Assembly (NCBI GenBank): GCA_022266195.1
Contig: WHVY01000008.1
Location: 2,046,001 to 2,110,000 of the forward strand
DNA from: Tetranychus cinnabarinus
Taxonomy: Eukaryota > Arthropoda > Arachnida > Trombidiformes > Tetranychidae
Reading direction: 5' to 3'
Length of the DNA stretch: 64,000 bases
Shown one piece after another: positions 28,301 to 40,300 of this stretch (its first letter is position 1; each line of letters opens with the position of its first letter). The position numbers and the translations under genes were made by a program. The notes under the pieces are model-generated. The model was not told where the DNA came from. It did not search any database and worked only from the letters and a program-made list of their open reading frames with translations.

Positions 28301-31300
28301 GTAAATTATCATTTTCAAGTTGAAGGCTAATAAAGTCTGAAGGAATCACAAATAAACATTGAAATGGATTTTCTGTTTTGGACATTAAATAATTTTCCCA
28401 GACATTAATAGCAAATCTTTATTCAGTTTATTTGAAGAACCAAAGTTTCACATTTCAGCATTTGGTGAAAAGGCAAGACTCGAATGGAAAACGGAATAAA
28501 TTTCCAATATTAATCTTTTTAATTCCAAACATTTCATGCTTATTGCGATGATTATCCATATCATGATGAAGCCTAAGTTTTTAATCTGTACAAGTTTACA
28601 GTTGAACAATTTAGCAATGAAAATATGGATAAATATGTTCAATTAAATTGAAAGAAGAACTTTTTACCTCAATTTCACAGTCATGTAAACTAATTGAAAC
28701 ATTCATTTAATCTATTTTTTCAACAATTGCACATGATATTGAACAATTGAAATGCAAGTGTGGGATGAATGAGAGAAATGGCACAAATTTTGTTTCCATT
28801 GTTTCCATTGAAACTACTAATTAATCTTTCTCTATTAATTACGATAATCGCTTCAATTTACAATTCATTTAATTGACATTGTTAGCAACAATAATTGTGG
28901 ATTGTTTCGAGTTTTCACAGTTGAACAGTTTAAAAACGTTTCAATATGTTTAAGGTTATCAAGAATAAAGTTAATGGAAATTTTTAATTGCAATAAACAT
29001 TTCATTTTACAGTTTTGCCCGAAGAAGTGATTATAACAGATTACAAAGGTCTCAGGGTGAATCAAGTAATCGGCCCTGTTGATGAAGGAACTGACCTTGT
29101 GCTTTACTGTGATGCTTTTGGTAAGATTTTAACATAAAGTCTCGTTGGAAGCGAATGTATTTGGATTCGTATTTGAATTATTTTTTCTTTATTATTATTT
29201 TTCTTCAGGTAAACCCGAGCCTTCTGTTTCATGGTGGATGTCTGATTATACTTTATTGGATGACACTTATTACAAAAGTCCTCGTGGATCTATGCGCAAC
29301 GAATTAACGCTTAACTCGCTCAACCGATCAATCTTGATGAAAGAAATCATTTGTCGGGCTTCCAATACAAACTTAACCCGACCCAAAGAAGAATCTATTT
29401 TTATCGATTTAAACTGTAAGTGTTTCCCGTGTAGTTGACGAGTTTGAAGATGGGCCGAGTTTGTTGAGCTTGATGAGCTTTTAAGGTCTTCAAAACACTT
29501 CAGTTTCCTAACAGTTTGTTGTAACCTGAGACAAGATTGCAGTTTAGTTTTTACATTCAATAGATGATCATTTCTGAGCTAGGAGTTTCTTAATGAATAA
29601 AGCTCTCAAAATTTTGTTAAAAATAAAAGATCTTCTGCTCAGCAGAAAGCGTTCTCGAATGTTAGAGCTTTCAAAAGAAATGAAACTTCGTACAAAACAG
29701 ATGGATTTACATTTCTTATATCGATTGACGTAGATAGACTTCCTGACAACTTCAATTGAGTAATTAACTCTCATTGGAATATCTAATATTTTGTTTGATA
29801 TTAACTCTACTCTTAAAGTGTCTTCAGACCTTTTTGGGTTAAATTGAGCTCGAAATTGACTCTAATTACATCAGATACTTGATTATGTTTGCTCAACTTT
29901 TACTTTATTTAAAATCATTTTCTAGACTCTATTAATCTTGAACATTTCAACATTTGACAAGCAAAAACGAAGCAAAATTTTCTTTATCTGGTCAAACAGC
30001 ATTACTTATCCATTATTCACGCGATGCAAATCCTTTATAATGACATTGGAAAATGATTGAATCAGCAAATGCAATTGAAATGAAAAGCCATCAATCCAAT
30101 GTCAATGTTTAAATCATTAATTGAGAGTAACCCAATTTAACCCAAAAACTTGCTTCCTTTTCTTAGTGCGTCCTTTGGAGGTATTTTTAGTACCGCCTGA
30201 TAAACAATTATCTGCTAATAAACAAGTGGCCTTTGAATGTCGTACAATTGGTTCTCGACCTCGTCCCTTCATAAGCTGGTGGTTAGACGGTGATAAAATA
30301 ACCCCATTATCCGAGACAACCAATGGAGACGCCAATGTAACAATTAACACTGCTATTTTCATATTTAAATCATACAATAATGGAAAGTTTTTCTCCTGCC
30401 GAGCCGAGAATCCAAATTTGGATGAAAGTTCAATCGATGAAGGAATGATTCTCAACATTGTCTGTAAGTTGAACTAGAAAATGATAAACTTGAACAGCAA
30501 AAAATTGTTGAATCAAGAATAATGCATTCAATTTCTCATGTAATAAAAACCATGCAAACAGCAAGCAAAAAAAACAAGAGACAAAAATGAAGGTGAAAAA
30601 AAAGTGAAAAGTGTTGACAGAAAGAAACCATAAAACGGTAACATGAAAAGCTCAATGAAACAAAACAATCAATCATGTAAAAAGATGTTTTCCAATGAAC
30701 ATTTACCTTTCACTCCCTGAATTGAGTTGAAACATTGAAATGATCAACTTGAACATTTACGGATTCATCTTTGCCTCTTCTTTGTTTAGTATTTTTATTA
30801 GAAAAGACAAGGAAGCAAAAAAATCTGAAAACCATTTATTGTTATTAATGATGAATCTGAAAGTCACCTTTACTCAAGTAATAAAGGTAAACATGAAAAG
30901 GAAATTTTGTCAAATGAATATTTTTAAATAAATCACTGGGAGTGAAAAGGCTGGGAGTGAGAACTGATAACAATAATGAACGTACTTTTGATTAAACAAT
31001 TTCCCAAGGCAAGGTTCATGGAGAATGGTTGATGGAAAATAATAAGATGATAATAAATGAGAGTAAAGATTTATTCTTGACTTTCACCTGAACCATCAAT
31101 GAGATGAGAAATGATAAGAAGTAAAAAAAGATGATAAATTTTGGCCTCAAGTAAAGATGATATGTTTGTCTATCCATCAAATGAAAAGCAATTCATTGAA
31201 TCGGAAGTAATACTTGAGTTGACTGAGGAAAAGGTTATACATTTGAATCAATATGGTTTAGTTGACAGAATTCATGATCAACTTGAAAATGTTTAGAATT

Positions 31301-34300
31301 CAAGTTTTTTCCATGAAAAATTGTGTTCTGAAAAACTGTTCTTCACTTGCAATGGTAAAGATAATTGAAGATGAGAAATTCATTATTATTGGAATTGCTT
31401 TTCATTAGACTTGGGAAAAGTCATCTTTCAGGTAAATTTTGTTGCACCTTGGAAATGATTAAAATTTAAATGATTCTGTCAAACCTGATTATCTGATGGA
31501 ATCAAATTTTTCATAACTTTTCTCTTCATTTAAATTTCATTTCAAATTTGATTCAACTTTTTTAAAGTCCATCAGCAAACAATTTATCACATTTGATCAG
31601 CTTCACTATTTTTCAATATCAAATTGTTTCTATTATTGCTATTGTCATGAAGATCATGAAATGCTTTTTTTACTCTAAATGCTTCTATTGATTAGAATCG
31701 TAATGCTTTTGGGAAATGAATTGTTGATAATATTGTAATCAATTCAACATTTGAGCTTTTTAAATAAGAAAATTATCATTTTTTCCTTTTATTCAATTCT
31801 CAACTTTTCACTCCTTTTCATGACTTTACCTTTAGTCTATAAAGCTGTTTGAACAAAGTATTTTTTGTCAACTTTTTCAGTCTTCACAAGTTCATTTAAT
31901 TAATACATAAATCTTGAAATATTCAACTCGATAAAAGCTTTTTTTCCTCTCAGTTTTCATGTTCACTTTTTTGCTCTTCTCCGAATAGTTTAATAAATTG
32001 CAGTTAAATTGGAAACTTTTCAATTGCGAGTTGGCTCTAAATTAAGACATTGTTTTCAGTTTATTTGCTGTAATATTTAGTTAAATTGAATCGACTCCAA
32101 TTGAGATGAATGTTCATCAATTTGATAAACAATCATTCTAATACAATGTAAATCTATTGAAAATTGTTTACTAACATTTACATGACAAAAGTTTGAATAA
32201 TTTTACTATTTCTGGTTCAATTTTCGCCTACAATTGGTTCAAGATTATTATTGTTTGCTATTGTATTATCATAATTTGCTGGTTCCAGACAAATTGATGG
32301 TAATGTTAAAGGCTTCAACAAGCATATTCAAGTCAATTTTCAATTCTCAAATTATCATTAATCGATAAAAATCCAAGACTGAAAATTTCCGCTCAACTCT
32401 ATCAACATGACATGAAGTTAATTAAAAGAAACTAAAATCATTTTACTATTCAAGAATTTCTGTCACTTAAATTTCCAATTTACATTCAAAACAAATCTAA
32501 CTCTGAGTTTGCAGATAATCTAGAATGACATAGTTCATGTTAAATCAATTTTTCACCAAAACTTGTCATTAGAATGTGAAAATCCAGGACAAAAAGCGTC
32601 CACACCAAGACACAGTATCGGTTACAGGACAGAAAGGTGTCGGCTCTAAGATAGAGCAAACACCAAGGATTTTTCGATGTTTTCCGGTTTTCGTATTGAA
32701 CAGTTATCGATTTGGAGTTTATTCATTTTTCTATTGAAATTCGGAAGCTTTTCATATTAGGAGGAATCGAGGAATAACATTGAAGAAGAAAATGAAAAAA
32801 ATGTTTCAATCATGAATATTAATAATAGGAGAACGTTTCTTTAGCTCATTAATCTGATGGTGAAAATGAAAAAAAAGAGTTGAAAATGAATGGCAAAAAT
32901 TCATAATGAATCATTAAAGATGCTAATGATAATAATGATGATCATGGTGATATAAGAATGAATGAAATGGAATCTTGAGATTGCAAAAGGAAACGAGTTA
33001 AATAGTGTAATCTTTTTCACTATTTTTAAATAATAATTATCATTATTTCATTCTCATTGTGTTATTATTTGAATCATTACCTTGCCATCACTTTTTTGTT
33101 ATCTTTTGTGTGTTCCATTTGAAACTTTCATGCTGATGGTTCAGATAAAAGAGATTATTATCAAATTATCGTTTTAATTGTATTTATAACTGCAATGAAA
33201 TCGATATAAAGAATTGAATGAAATTCCAATTTAATTGTTTACTCGTTAATTGGCTTGATATTGAAATCTCGTGACTTTCATTTTAAACCAGTGAAAGTTT
33301 CTCTCCCTGTAATTGGATAATCGATTGTTGAAAATTTGTTCATTTCATTGGAAACTTTGGAATACATGATGAGAATGTAAACAGCACAATTGAATGGATA
33401 ACAATGATAATATTGATGATATTCAAATGTGTTCAGAGTATTTAATAATAGATAATGTTAATAACGTTTGGCTGATTCCAACGATTTTTTGTATCCTTCT
33501 TGATATTCTTGTTTAACATGATGTTGACATTAATCACTGGAAAGGAAAATCTGAAAGAGTTTCAATGATCAAATTTTTTCACTGAATTTTCAAGTTCTGT
33601 GGATTGGGTGAGTTGAGGCAAAAATGGATAAAGGATAATATTTGCATGTTGCAAGTTTATCGTAATAACATTAATAATGTTCACTTGAAATGAAATATCT
33701 GTATCACTTGGATTCCTCATTGGTAATGAATAATTCAATAAATTATTGGACGCAAGGAGAAACAATAAAAGGGTTAAGAAAAAAAAGGCTGTTAAGGAAA
33801 CTTGGAAACTGAGTAAAAGATGAAAATATTGTAACATGTTACAAGTTAATTATACGATAATGATGACTTTATTTTCTTTCCCTGTTATTTATAATCATGT
33901 TAATATGTACAATTAATACAATTAATCTTATTATTTGTATGATTATCTAATTACATTGGACTTTCTTTTTACATCTTTAATAGTTTCCCTGTTGCCTGAG
34001 TTTACCTAAAGACCTTTTTCCCTATCATTTCAATACTGTTTCCTGATTAATTAACAAGATAATTAAATGAGCTTTTAATGTTTAACCTGGACAGTTGTTG
34101 CAGGTCAACATGAAGCGTAGGTTTTGTTCAGTTGAAATGAATGCCAAGTTTCAATTACTTTCACTGGTCAACTCACATCAAGTGAATGCCTTTAACCTAA
34201 AGGTTGATGCTTTTAGGTTGAATTGGTTCACCTTGGTTAGGGTTGAGTTGGACTCGAATGAATTTGAACACATTTAGTAATTTGGATTTTTTTCTCGTTT

Positions 34301-37300
34301 CTTTTTTAGATGTGCCTTTATTAAAGTTAACTTTAGGACCAAATATCAAGGGTGAAAATATTCGTGAAGGTTTCGATGTTTACCTTGAATGTATCATAAA
34401 TGCCAATCCTCGAGTCTTTGAAACTTCCTGGATGTTTGAAGGGAAACCATTGATTTCGGATCCAAGTAAGCGAATCATCATTTCCAATCAATCGTTGGTT
34501 CTTCAAAATATAAGTAAACACAGTCGAGGTCGATATCAGTGTGTCGGAAGGAATGAGGAAGGCCTTGGCACAAGTAATCCCCTCTATCTTCGAGTTCAAT
34601 GTAAGTAACCAAAACAGTGAAAGTTAACTCGATAATTGAATGACAATGTAATTGTCATTTCCTTGAACCAATTCATCAGCCATTATCACAAATATTGAGC
34701 TAATAATTAAGTGAATAAAGGAATGAACATGATAAAAGAAGATTCAATTGGAAGAGACACAAATTTGGTAAAGAACCAGTTTTTTTGACCTGAAAAATGC
34801 AAAAGAAGAAACAATTTTGTCTTAATCAATGAGAAGATACAAAATGATCTTACCTTAAATCCATATTAATAAAGCTAACATTATGAAGTAAATCAAACTG
34901 ATAACCACTTCATCATCATCAGACTTTTTGTTCATATTATTGTGCTTTATTAGTTAATGAGACAGAATGAATTGAGTAAAAGTTATTACCATTTTGAAGC
35001 AATGTTAGAGAAACGGAAATCCAAGGATATAATAGAAAGTGAATAATCAGAATTTCCTGAGTTCTCTGAATTTCTCTTTTTTGGCAAAGATAATGGATAC
35101 CTTGTTGGAGTATCTTGTGGTTAAATGTCACCCAAAAAAAGGAAGATTAATCATTTCAATCTTTCGATTCTTTCCCTGGTTTCTTATATTAAAAGGATGA
35201 TGAAGTTGGTTATCAAGTTATAATAAAACACTTTTTTTGATTCACCTCTTTGTTGCCATTGAAATGGTGAAAGATGAAACAGTTTCGATGACAAAATAAA
35301 ATGTTGATGTTGAGCAAAAAAACATTGACAATTTGCGTGGTTAGCAATTCCCTTGATTGTTGAGGGTAAAAATTTCAATCAATCCATCTTGTCTCATCAT
35401 CTATTACGTTGAGATTACATTAAAAGTTAAATATTTTTGTTTCCAATTTGCAAATTACCAATTTGATGATCAATCAAAGGAAATGTTTATTGGGAGTTAG
35501 TGGAACCATTAGATCAATCGTTGAATCGGATTTCATAAAATTTTCAATTCCATCAAATAATGGATTGAATTTGTGATTATTTGATTATTTCAATTCTTAC
35601 AGGTTACTTGAATCAGTGTTTCAGTGATCGATCAATCAAGGTTGAAGCTTTTCTTTCCTTCAATAATATCATTTCACTGTCTAATGAATATGATAATCAA
35701 GTTGATCGTCAGAAGCAAATTAATAGTAAAAGTGATCTCTTGATTTAGGATTGAAATTGTCTTGTTGTGAGAAAGTGTTGGAAGTGAAAAGCGAGAACAG
35801 ATAAATGTGACAAACAAAGCAAAAAGCCAACAACATTTTCGTTGTTAGTTACAGTTATGATGGGTAAAGTAATATAAGTTAGCTAATTAACTCTTGTCAA
35901 CGGCATTCATTGCCAACTTATCCTTGGTGTTCATCATGAAACCTGCTCATAATAATGATGTGTTTACTTCACGAAAAGATGAACCCAAAAAAAGGAAAAA
36001 ATGTTTTCTCAATTTTTTCGTTCGCTTTTCACTTATTACATTATTAGATTAAGTTATTTAGTCAGTTGATTGGAAAGTATTGAATTGACATGAAAACTGG
36101 TTTCATCATTAGTTTCTCATCATCTTTTTTTGCCTTGGTTTTGTTTTCCCTTTTCATCCTTTCATCCTTAGTTGCTCTTTTAATAGACTTTGTCAGTTTT
36201 TATAATTATCCTTTTACTCTTTACATCATTATGTTTCTCTTGCTTTCTTTTCCAGATATTCCGGTTTGTTCAGGTAAACATGCCACCAAAAGTCCAATGG
36301 CTATTGCACGTAATGAGAGAGCAAGGATTGTCTGTGAGGTAGATTCAGATCCGGATGATGTAACCTTTAGATGGTACCTGAACAACTCGAGTGAAACCAT
36401 TGAAATAAAAAGTTTTACCACTAATGGAACCCAAAGTATACTTTCATATTCACCTCGAACAAGATTATCCTATGGATCACTATTGTGTCTTGCTGAAAAT
36501 TCAATTGGTAAACAAAAGGAACCATGTATATTCCATATTATACCTGCCGGTAAGTGTAGTTAATAGTCATGAAAGACGGTTAAAAGGTGAAGACAGATGA
36601 ATGGAAAAATTAAACGAAGAAAAATTCTGATCAACTATTATTGAAGAGTTAATAACCTGAACTTGTCTCAACTCTGGAAGTTGTCCAATTTGAGTTGCTT
36701 TGAACTGCAAAGGAAACGTTTCATTTAACAAACATAATGATTGGCAAACAATATACACTCCATCATTCATAATTAGATATTTTTGAACCTGCAATTAAAT
36801 TTTAGAAAAGAAGAAGATATTAAAATAAGATAATGAATAGGATTATTAGGGAAAGTGTTGACTAGGCAATGCGAAGCTATCTATTCATTGTGAAGAGTCG
36901 ATTTTAAATAGGAAAATATGCCGCACAACTTACGAATCGATAACATGGCTCTCGAGTTATTTAGTGGACAGTTTCACATCTGGATATATCAAATTTAGTC
37001 TTTGATTCAATCAAATTTTTATCAGTTTTAATGGCCGGTTCACTGGACAAGGTAAAATCGTCGAGGTTTAAAAGTGTTGAAAATTGGGTAAACAGTGTTT
37101 ACTAAACACCAATGTAAGCCTTTGTTTTAACCAGAGTGTAACCATGACGAAAAAGGCTTAAAAATGAGAGCGCAAAAATTGAATTACAGTAATTGTTTGA
37201 CTTTAGCCTTTTGTCCGTTTCTCTAAATGGTCGATCTCTGGTTCGGACTAATTGTTTAAAACATAAAATTTAATTGTTTCCTCCTGTAGTTCACATATAT

Positions 37301-40300
37301 GCCAGCACTCAAAATATATCAGCATAAATAGCGTTAGTCAAAAATTGGAGTAAAAACTGTTTGCTTTTCGTTCATATGTATATTTACATGGATAATGATG
37401 AGATAAAATTGTAAAATTGTAAGAAATGAATTGGATTAAATGTTAAAGATATCAATGATGAAGGGTGATGATGAAAATGTTGGTTGAAATGAGAGACAAA
37501 GGATGTTGAAAAATAAGGGAATGAAAGGTTTCAAGATGGAAACATGTTACTCTCATTATCTTGAGTAGTTGAATGGTTGATTTAATTGCTCTGCCAGTTA
37601 ACCATGACCATATAATTAAATTGACACTCTTCTTCTTGCTATGTTTCCATACGAATACAGAATTTCTTTTTCTCCTTCACCCTCATCCCAATCATCATCA
37701 TCATCATTTTAAGAGACATTCCTAGTCTTATTGGCTCATGAGGATAACCATTTTAAGGTGCAATATATTTGCTAGTTGTTCACGTTTGTTAGTTACTTTT
37801 TTTCCCTTTACTTTCACTTCTGTTCCAAGTAACAAATGATCAATATTATAATAATATTAAGCAAATAAAAAGGCTTTTTTACAACATTTTGACCAACACT
37901 TTGCTATTATCTAAATGGTTAGAGTCAACCATTTATATTTAAATGGATATTACCATATGATTTTGAAGTAAACTCACCCAAAATAACAAACAAAACTCTA
38001 ACCAAGTAAACCTTTGGGTCAAACCTTTCAATCTATTTACAGTTAACAGTGTATTTTCAATGGTTCCTTGTTGTTGGTTAGCCTATCATTTTACTGCTTC
38101 TCATTATCATGTTGATTTTATGGTGATTATATTCATTCCCTCCCATCTTTATCATTATCATCTTACCCAATTTTTAGGTCTCTCATAGCTTTAATTCAAT
38201 CATTTAGGCAATTCAAATTATTCACCAATTCCCATGATAATTTTAATAAAGCTCAGCAAGAAACAATTGACGGGTCAAATGAGTTTATTGGGCAACATTT
38301 GAATGTCTCAATTGCCTTCACTCAATAAAATTTAAAAATAAATTGTTGACAATGAAGACTATTGTCGACAATTGATTTACTCAAATCAGTGTACAAATAC
38401 ATTAAGTTTGAAATCAAACATTATTAAATTGGTGGTGAAAACACGGGAAAATACAATACAATGTATTTACAATAAAACAAGAAATGAATCTCTCAATAAC
38501 TCTTACAAGATAAACATTATTTTGTATTCACATCTTGTCTTTATCATTTGTAATAGTTTAGTTAATTCAAATGATTGTTCAATATTTTCAGTTAATCATG
38601 TTGCTGGAGTGTTGTTATAATAAGAATTAGCTTCAGGCAGGATCCAGATTCACCATTGTTTCCACGTCATATTTTGCTTTTCCCATAAAAAAAACAATCC
38701 ATTGTGAATGATTGTAGTCACCAGTTTCAAGACCTAAAGAAAGGGTAAAAAAGGATGAAATTCATTGTTTGATTTACCATTCATTTTTGAAGAATAAATA
38801 AATTGCTAAATTAATCGTTTATGATCCACCATTAGTTTAATAATGAGATTGAACCGTTCAATAATCTAATTTTTTTTCCTTTTCTCTTTTTTTCAATCTT
38901 GTCTCATACTTACTCTTGTCAACCATCCATAATACAATTCACTACGGATTTCCGAATTTACTTTTCATTTCAAAATGATTAACTCGATTGGATTTCAATC
39001 TATAATTTCCTGTTTAATTTTTTTGGTCCATCACATAATCACTGTTAACACATTGATCCACCATTCCGTCTCCTCTGATTTCCTGGTATCATCCATTCAT
39101 GTTTATTTGTTTATTTCTTTGTAATGGTGTTCACCTAAAAAACACAGGACCGCCTCAACCTCCAGCTAATTGTTTCCTCAGTAATCAATCAATGACATCC
39201 ATTTTGGTTAATTGTGAACCTGGTGATGATGGAGGATTACAGCAATATTTCACAATGGAAGTAATCGAAGCCAATTCACAAAATTCATTAATTAACTTAA
39301 CATCAAAAGATCGTCCAACTTTCCTAGTTGACCGTTTACCGCCAGGATCGTCCATAAGATTCAATATTTACGCATCCAATATAAAAGGGAAAAGTGCTGC
39401 CATCTCTATATTAGGCTCAACCTTAGGTCCACCAGAAAAACAAACCTCTTCAAGTAAGTCTTATCAACTCATTAATTTTCATCTAATTATGGTATTATCT
39501 CATTATTTTCACTGTCCATTGTTTCATCATTATTTTCATCGACTATTAAATCATGGTATTGCTTGTTTAATCTACCATTAAGTTAAATGTTCATCAACTA
39601 TCCAACTTTGATAAATCTAATATAACATCAACTGGGCTTACCAAAGCTTATGTAACAACATATTATTGTATAAACTGTTACTTTTTTTGACTAGACTTGA
39701 ACCTTCAATTTCAAAGCAACTATTAAATACAACAATAATTAGTGAAATGGGATAATAAAGAATCGTCTGAATTATTATCAAAATGGTTAATCGATAGATT
39801 ATTCAATAATTGAAGAAAGATGTGATTACCCTCTGTTGGACCCCTTTTTCATTTGTGGTCAACTATTGATTTATAATGCAAAATTATGAAGCTTTGACTA
39901 TTTTGGACATAAGGGTTTATACAACCAAACAATTGATCAAACCTTTAATTGGTATGATTATTCGTTTCCTCTAATGTGATCAATCAAATCAAATATTGTG
40001 AGCTTTTGTATAATATTTCAGCTATTGCTTGCTTTTTGCTGGTGTTTCTGTAATTTATGGTAAACGATGAACAAGTTTAGCTTATAAATTACCTTTGAGT
40101 TGTTTATTTGGGATTAAGTTGTTGAAAAGTATTAAAGTTGATCAAAATAAACAACAATTAAGATGGACAAATGAAAGTTAACGAGGGTACAGTTAAAGAT
40201 GATTAAGATGAAAAGAAGAAGTCAAATTATATCAAGAGTAGTGAACCATTTGATTGTGATTCCAGTGTAAACATGAGTTTAATATGCAATGGAAATTTGA

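Larger units (their letters stand above)
13690..29012. other. Side-like intron 1, 3' part
   Basis: Long AT-rich intron ending in the TTTTACAG acceptor at 29012. It contains a TATA-plus-initiator arrangement (14138-14168), a cluster of GGGAGTGA motifs (15843-15990), a TA microsatellite (20122-20137) and short TTTAGG repeats near 23612. No protein-coding exon or RNA gene recognised. Confidence 0.55.

Noticed and set aside
36090..36255. Open frame upstream of exon 6 that begins with Met and reads like a signal peptide
   Set aside because: The hydrophobic residues come from the T-rich pyrimidine tract before a clear TTTTCCAG acceptor, and Ig5 joins exon 5 in phase.
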